From: Fulvia fulva
Lineage: Eukaryota > Ascomycota > Dothideomycetes > Mycosphaerellales > Mycosphaerellaceae
Length of the DNA: 64,000 nucleotides
Direction of reading: 5' to 3'
Assembly: GCF_020509005.1 (NCBI RefSeq)
Contig: NC_063013.1
Span: 496,001 to 560,000, forward strand
The notes beneath the pieces were generated by a model. That model was not told where the DNA came from, made no database searches, and saw only the letters and a program-made list of their open reading frames with translations. Each line of letters opens with the position of its first letter. The stretch's first letter is position 1. Of the stretch, positions 60,683-64,000 are shown in pieces. The position numbers and the translations under genes are program-made.

Positions 60683-60916
60683 TATTAAATAGGTACGAGT
60701 TACGTAGTAGTAGAAGACGGCGGATTATACGAAAGACGAAGAAGGATCTAATAGGATAGCGTGTATCTATATATAGTATTGCTAGTGTTAGTATAGGTAG
60801 ATACTAGGTGTCTAGATATTTGCTAGCCTATAGGCTAGTAAACCCTAGTCACGTGACCTAGTTATATAACATACCTACACCTATATACTTAACCTACGGC
60901 CTATATATTCTTAATA
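60683..60916 (-). repeat. Copia-B copy 3 5' LTR, variant U3
   Basis: 234 bp; primer-binding site (reverse of GGTTATAAGCCC) at 60671-60682. The 3' half matches the other Copia-B LTRs, but the outer half (about 60795-60900) is unrelated to theirs beyond the terminal TATTAAGAATATA, so it is a different LTR subfamily. Confidence 0.82.
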
Positions 60917-60929
60917 ATTAATAATAAAG

Positions 60930-61530
60930 GATAGCCTATAGCGCCTTTCTACTTACTACGACTTTATTATCTTAGTTAAGGAAGCGTATAGAAGTATATA
61001 GATAAGTTTAGAAAGAAGTACGCGTATTTATATAGCGGTTCTCGCTTCTTTACGGCTAATACGCGCGGATAAAGCTTAGATTTACCTCTAGAGCTATTAT
61101 ATATAATAGGCATATTTAGTAAACGCGCGGATACGAAGAGGTTATAGAGTAGGTCTTTATTATAAATCGCCTATACTTTAGGATATAATAGAAGTACTAT
61201 TTACTTATATACGGATAGCCTAGAGGTAGTTAAACGGAAGCTTAACGTTTTATAAAATTACGGCGTAGATTATTTAGATAGTAGTAGTATTATATTCGGT
61301 ATATATACTATATTTCTCGATAGGTTTATATCGATTCTAGAGCTTCTACGTACTAGAATATCGTAGCCTATTTTAAGTATATTAATATTATAATCCGAGT
61401 TACTAATTAAGGCCTTATATAGCGACGTAATTAGGCCTCGGGCCCTACTTGCGCTTAGGCGCTTCGTAACAGACCCCTCCACATCCACTAACCCCAATAT
61501 AGAAGGTGGTGGGTCTGTAGTTGCCCGCGC
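60930..61530 (+). pseudogene. Coding relic crossing the RIP boundary
   Basis: A + strand frame of about 200 codons interrupted by about eight stops, all TAA or TAG, that continues into normal sequence and ends at TGA 61528-61530. The part before about 61465 is RIP-mutated; the last about 65 bp are not. It carries L-D-L-P-L-E-L-L near 61080, like the start of an F-box, then a segment around 61210-61290 (S-L-E-V-V-K-R-K-L...Y-G-V-D) weakly like an ankyrin repeat. It may be a host gene 3' end hit by RIP spreading from the repeats, or the edge of a duplicated gene. Family not certain. Confidence 0.42.
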
Positions 61531-61894
61531 CTGACTTGGGAGGCAGACTTGTAGGAGGAAGTGCGCACGAGTGAATCATGCCGCAGGGCTGCTTTGGTTG
61601 GCATGTTACAAAGCTTTCGGTATATGCACGAGACTTCGCAACACTTCGTGAGCTTTCTAGAGATGCCTTCGCGGAAGAACGAACCATGTTTGGTGGTCGT
61701 CTTCCTGTTGTGACATGTTCCTGACACAAGATCTCGCTTCATTCACTTGAGACGATCCCTTCGCGTGCATTCACTATGCTCCACGACACTTCGAGACAAC
61801 ACCTCGACCTGAACTTGCTCCGCCTCAGTTCCTATCTTATACATCACAGACTCTGCCCGTCCACAATTGCATAACCATCACGACCTGAAGCAAG
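61531..61894 (+). promoter_or_regulatory. Upstream region of the 207-aa gene
   Basis: Unmutated DNA with normal CA/TG content. The stretch before the ATG (61790-61894) is rich in C and T on the + strand, as fungal promoters and leaders often are. No TATA box or other site can be assigned with confidence. Small minus-strand open frames here look like chance. Confidence 0.4.
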
Positions 61895-62570
61895 ATGGAC
61901 GCTCCACCAAACTGCAGCAAACAGCATTCCGCAAAGCGCGCTCACAGCAACATTGAGATCGACCGCATCCTCGCGGCGAACGACCAGGCACTGCAATCGC
62001 GCGACTCGAGCGTACCAGATACTGTCGCGCCCGCCAGAAAGAGGGTATGTAATCATGTGCGAGGTAATGCAGCATTTCAGCTAACCTAGCTCCTAGACTC
62101 GGCTGACCAAACCACTTCTCCTATCCACCACCGGTCTCGAAGAGCTCGCGGACTTTGCGCAAGAGCTTCAGACTAACCGCCCCCGCGAGCTCGAGTTGTC
62201 GACGGAACCTCCCGACAGCGCCCTCCGCGAGCAAGGCTGCGATCTCGAGATCGGGTTGACGGAAGAGCCTGACCGCGATCCATTCTTCCCACGTAGAGAA
62301 CCCCCGAGAACAGTCCACGAGAAGTTGGAAAGGGCTTACTTCCACCTCATCAAGACATGGAGGACTCATCACTCGATCTTTTACGAGTATGATATCGTAT
62401 GTCTGAAGGGAGTGCAAGCCATCACCATCGAGAGGCCGTTGGACGGTGTGCCGCCTGCTGTCGAGATGGATCGGGTGGTGTATCCGTATCGCCAGCTGCC
62501 AAGTGGAGGGCTGTATTTCTTCTTACCGGCGCAGATCAAGGTGTTTGAGGCTGAGAATTTCTCGCGATAG
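61895..62570 (+). CDS. Hypothetical protein, two exons, 207 aa
   Basis: Exon 1 is 61895-62044 (50 codons); the intron is 62045-62096, with donor GTATGT, a branch-like CTAAC at 62081-62085 and acceptor CTAG; exon 2 is 62097-62570. The frame is kept across the junction and includes codons upstream of 62196, so the open frame beginning there is only part of exon 2. The N-terminus is hydrophilic with K-R and R-K-R clusters (possible nuclear signals). A Leu/Glu-rich helix follows, then an acidic Pro-rich section, then a compact C-terminal part with H-x-K-L-E-R-A-Y-F-H-L and many aromatics. No signal peptide or membrane segment. No family recognised. The splice model is inferred, not proved. Confidence 0.72.
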
Positions 62571-62845
62571 TAAGTGGGTGGAGGGAAGGAGATTGGTAAA
62601 TGGTGTAGGTTCTGCCGAATGGCGCAGGAAGCTTGTATCTATGATGGCAGAAGTGGTTGTGCAAGGATGAGATGTGCCATTCGACCGGCTCACGAATGCT
62701 TTCCACGATGTCGGCGCGGGCTGGATCCCAGCGGTTGCGGTCTGTAGATGTAAACGAACAAAGCTCGACGCAGGACCTTTCCCTACTGCCATACTTCCAA
62801 ACGCAGTGTGATGAGATAGTGAGGAGAAAGATACTAGTTGTTCAT
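62571..62845. other. Convergent intergenic region
   Basis: Holds the 3' ends of the two convergent genes. No gene seen; short open frames on both strands overlap exon 2 or run without codon character. Confidence 0.5.
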
Positions 62846-63700
62846 CTATCTTGTTGACACATACAGCTCACTGGCCTGATGCGAGCTTAGCTCCTGAGCC
62901 TCTCGACCAACATCCAGCTCTCCAACGTGGCGCGATCCATAGCTGGTATACGAATTATTGTGATCATACTGCCCAGACGGGTATGTTTGCTGCACACCCA
63001 AGTGACTCTCCGGCGCCAGTGGCTGAGACTCTTCCTTATGCAATCTCGGCTTCTTGGGAAGTAGGAATATCGCCCCAAGCAAGGCTGTTAGTAATGGTAC
63101 ACCAATTCCAGCTCCAACCGCGGCCATATCGCCCGATGTATACTTTACGTTCGGATTCCTGGTAGCGGTCGACTGTGATGATGTGCTGTTCGAAGCAGTA
63201 CCTGTCGCACTGGCCGCTGACAGAATGTCCGTGGCAGAGAGCGCTATCGCCGCTGTTGATCCCAGCGGCTTGACCTGCGCGTCCCTAAGGATGGCGGCAG
63301 ACGTTCCTTTGACGGGGAATGACGTGTCGCAAGAGCCCCATTGGCATGAGAAGACGTTACCAAAAGGGCTGCATGGGAGGAGAGCGATTCCAGAGGCATT
63401 GTTGACTTCCTTGCACCATTGAGGACAATCTTGTCCCCAACTCTGTTCTGTGCAGCTGCCACGGCTGATCCCTCCTCCGTGTAAGCAAAGGCCGTTGTCT
63501 AGGCACATGTCTTGCTTGTTACAGCATGGTGATACTGCAGCAGATGCGTTGCAAGGTACGTCGTTTGCTTGTGATGTGATACCATCGGGGTAGTAGCATT
63601 GTTGGGTGAAGACGATTGTAGCTAGTGAGACGAGCAGGATGGCTAGTCGAGTAGGTGAAGGTAGTGGTTGAGATCTCATAGCTTCCTCGTGCGCTCTCAA
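62846..63700 (-). CDS. Cysteine-rich single-pass membrane protein, 284 aa
   Basis: Type I membrane-protein layout. A signal peptide lies at about residues 16-33 (L-A-I-L-L-V-S-L-A). An ectodomain with twelve cysteines follows (C35, C50, C59, C60, C66, C72, C83, C92, C96, C110, C119, C124). It opens C-Y-Y-P-D-G and includes P-C-C and L-D-N-G-L-C, a pattern I know from many unnamed secreted or membrane proteins of filamentous ascomycetes. A Ser/Thr/Ala-rich stalk (about 150-182), a membrane segment at about 193-214 and a polar Tyr/Gln/His-rich cytoplasmic tail complete it. A possible role is cell-surface sensing; this is inference. Met1 and Met8 are both possible starts, Met8 giving a more usual signal peptide. 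No intron needed. Confidence 0.85.
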   Translation of the reverse strand: MRAHEEAMRSQPLPSPTRLAILLVSLATIVFTQQCYYPDGITSQANDVPCNASAAVSPCCNKQDMCLDNGLCLHGGGISRGSCTEQSWGQDCPQWCKEVNNASGIALLPCSPFGNVFSCQWGSCDTSFPVKGTSAAILRDAQVKPLGSTAAIALSATDILSAASATGTASNSTSSQSTATRNPNVKYTSGDMAAVGAGIGVPLLTALLGAIFLLPKKPRLHKEESQPLAPESHLGVQQTYPSGQYDHNNSYTSYGSRHVGELDVGREAQELSSHQASELYVSTR

Positions 63701-64000
63701 GAAGTGTGTTGCGTAAGCGTCTGATCAGGGAGGTCGTCCGCCTTTGAGCATCTGCCAAAGACCATGGCCCCTCCGATCAAATGTACTGGATTAGGTCATG
63801 CTTGTCGACCTTTCCAACAACACGCTTTAGCCATGCATGAGGTTGGCGGGAGTTGCACAGCCAGCGTTGCCCATGGCAGCTTTAGGGTCATGTCTCGGAA
63901 GCTCATTTCTAGTCAAGTGCCATGACTATGGGAAGCTTGTGATGCACAAGGGGAGACTGCGAGATTCTTGTTGGCTCAAACGATACTTGAAGGCGATTTC
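63701..64000 (-). promoter_or_regulatory. Upstream region of the membrane-protein gene
   Basis: 300 bp of unmutated DNA up to the window edge. No further gene supported. No specific promoter element can be assigned. Confidence 0.35.

Larger units (their letters stand above)
49543..60916 (-). mobile_element. Copia-B copy 3, inverted, 3'-truncated, holding LINE-B
   Basis: Minus strand. Its 5' LTR is at 60683-60916, gag and protease follow leftward to 58859, and the frame resumes at 51337 with integrase, ending at about 49543 at the very start of the RT. The gap is LINE-B, with TSD TGAAACTAGG at 51328-51337 and 58859-58868. About 3.9 kb of Copia-B remains. RIP-saturated. Confidence 0.88.

Noticed and set aside
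1..61440. Reassigned genetic code, with TAA and TAG read as Gln or Trp, because long frames open up when these stops are read through.
   Set aside because: The host genes at the right use normal stops, TGA is rare in the relics, and CA/TG depletion with TA excess on both strands shows mutation (RIP), not a coding change.
1..61440. Centromere or telomere assignment for the repeat block.
   Set aside because: No telomeric repeats and no satellite arrays; nested retroelements with RIP occur at many places in fungal chromosomes, so sequence alone cannot decide.
61445..61742. Three overlapping small minus-strand frames near the RIP boundary.
   Set aside because: No conserved motif; they overlap each other in different frames and partly overlap the + strand relic ending at 61530.
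62523..62857. Small frames on both strands between the two host genes.
   Set aside because: They overlap exon 2 of the 207-aa gene or its 3' flank and look like chance.
63054..63758. Four further open frames overlapping the membrane-protein gene.
   Set aside because: The 284-codon frame has a signal peptide, ordered cysteines and a membrane segment; the others are shadows.

Overview
The window looks like a piece of a filamentous ascomycete genome (Pezizomycotina; a Dothideomycete would fit). About 61.4 kb is a mass of dead, nested transposable elements. The last 2.5 kb holds two ordinary host genes, one with a 52-nt fungal-type intron. The transposon block carries the mark of repeat-induced point mutation (RIP) acting on CpA: CA and TG are scarce, TA is abundant, CG is kept, and Gln and Trp codons (CAA, CAG, TGG) have become TAA or TAG. 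By hand count, bases 13501-13560 hold about sixteen TA against three CA or TG; in 62221-62280 there is no TA against four CA or TG. Frames can be followed for kilobases once TAA and TAG are read as former Gln or Trp, so almost every short open frame in 1-61440 is a fragment or a shadow.

Layout. 1-4300: a Ty3/gypsy pol (Gypsy-C) split by a complete 2.5 kb gag-only LTR element (Gypsy-B, 1052-3582, TSD GAAGC). 4800-6520: an unidentified minus-strand gene relic. About 6600-8215: a pogo-type DDE transposase relic. 8324-11783: pieces of a copia element and two Tad-like LINEs. 11886-26695: a three-level nest, Copia-A copy 1 (TSD CTACT) holding LINE-A copy 2 (TSD atatcatccgct), which holds Gypsy-A copy 1 (TSD ATAGC). 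26990-28100: a third LINE (LINE-C). 28101-33705: Copia-C, minus strand, with its right-hand LTR. 33706-49542: two head-to-tail Copia-B copies sharing one LTR; the first is interrupted by Copia-A copy 2 (35314-42123, TSD GGTTT), the second by a solo Copia-C LTR (47170-47665). 49543-60916: a third, inverted Copia-B copy holding LINE-B (TSD TGAAACTAGG), which holds Gypsy-A copy 2 (52229-58299, TSD TCCGC). 60930-61530: a coding relic that crosses the edge of the RIP-mutated block. 61531-64000: unmutated DNA with two convergent genes, an unknown 207-residue protein and a secreted-type, cysteine-rich single-pass membrane protein.

How the parts relate. The target-site duplications order the insertions: each inner element is younger than its host. 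Three copia families (A, B, C) share a primer-binding site complementary to the anticodon loop of initiator tRNA-Met. Gypsy-A ends in a chromodomain-like segment, which would suit insertion into heterochromatin like this block. No element here looks able to move: all pol frames carry RIP stops. The points most worth a second look are an unmutated tract shared by the two Gypsy-A copies (possible gene conversion after RIP), the gag-only element with an antisense cysteine/coiled-coil frame, a structured tRNA-like segment in the Copia-A 3' region, and the coding relic at the RIP boundary.
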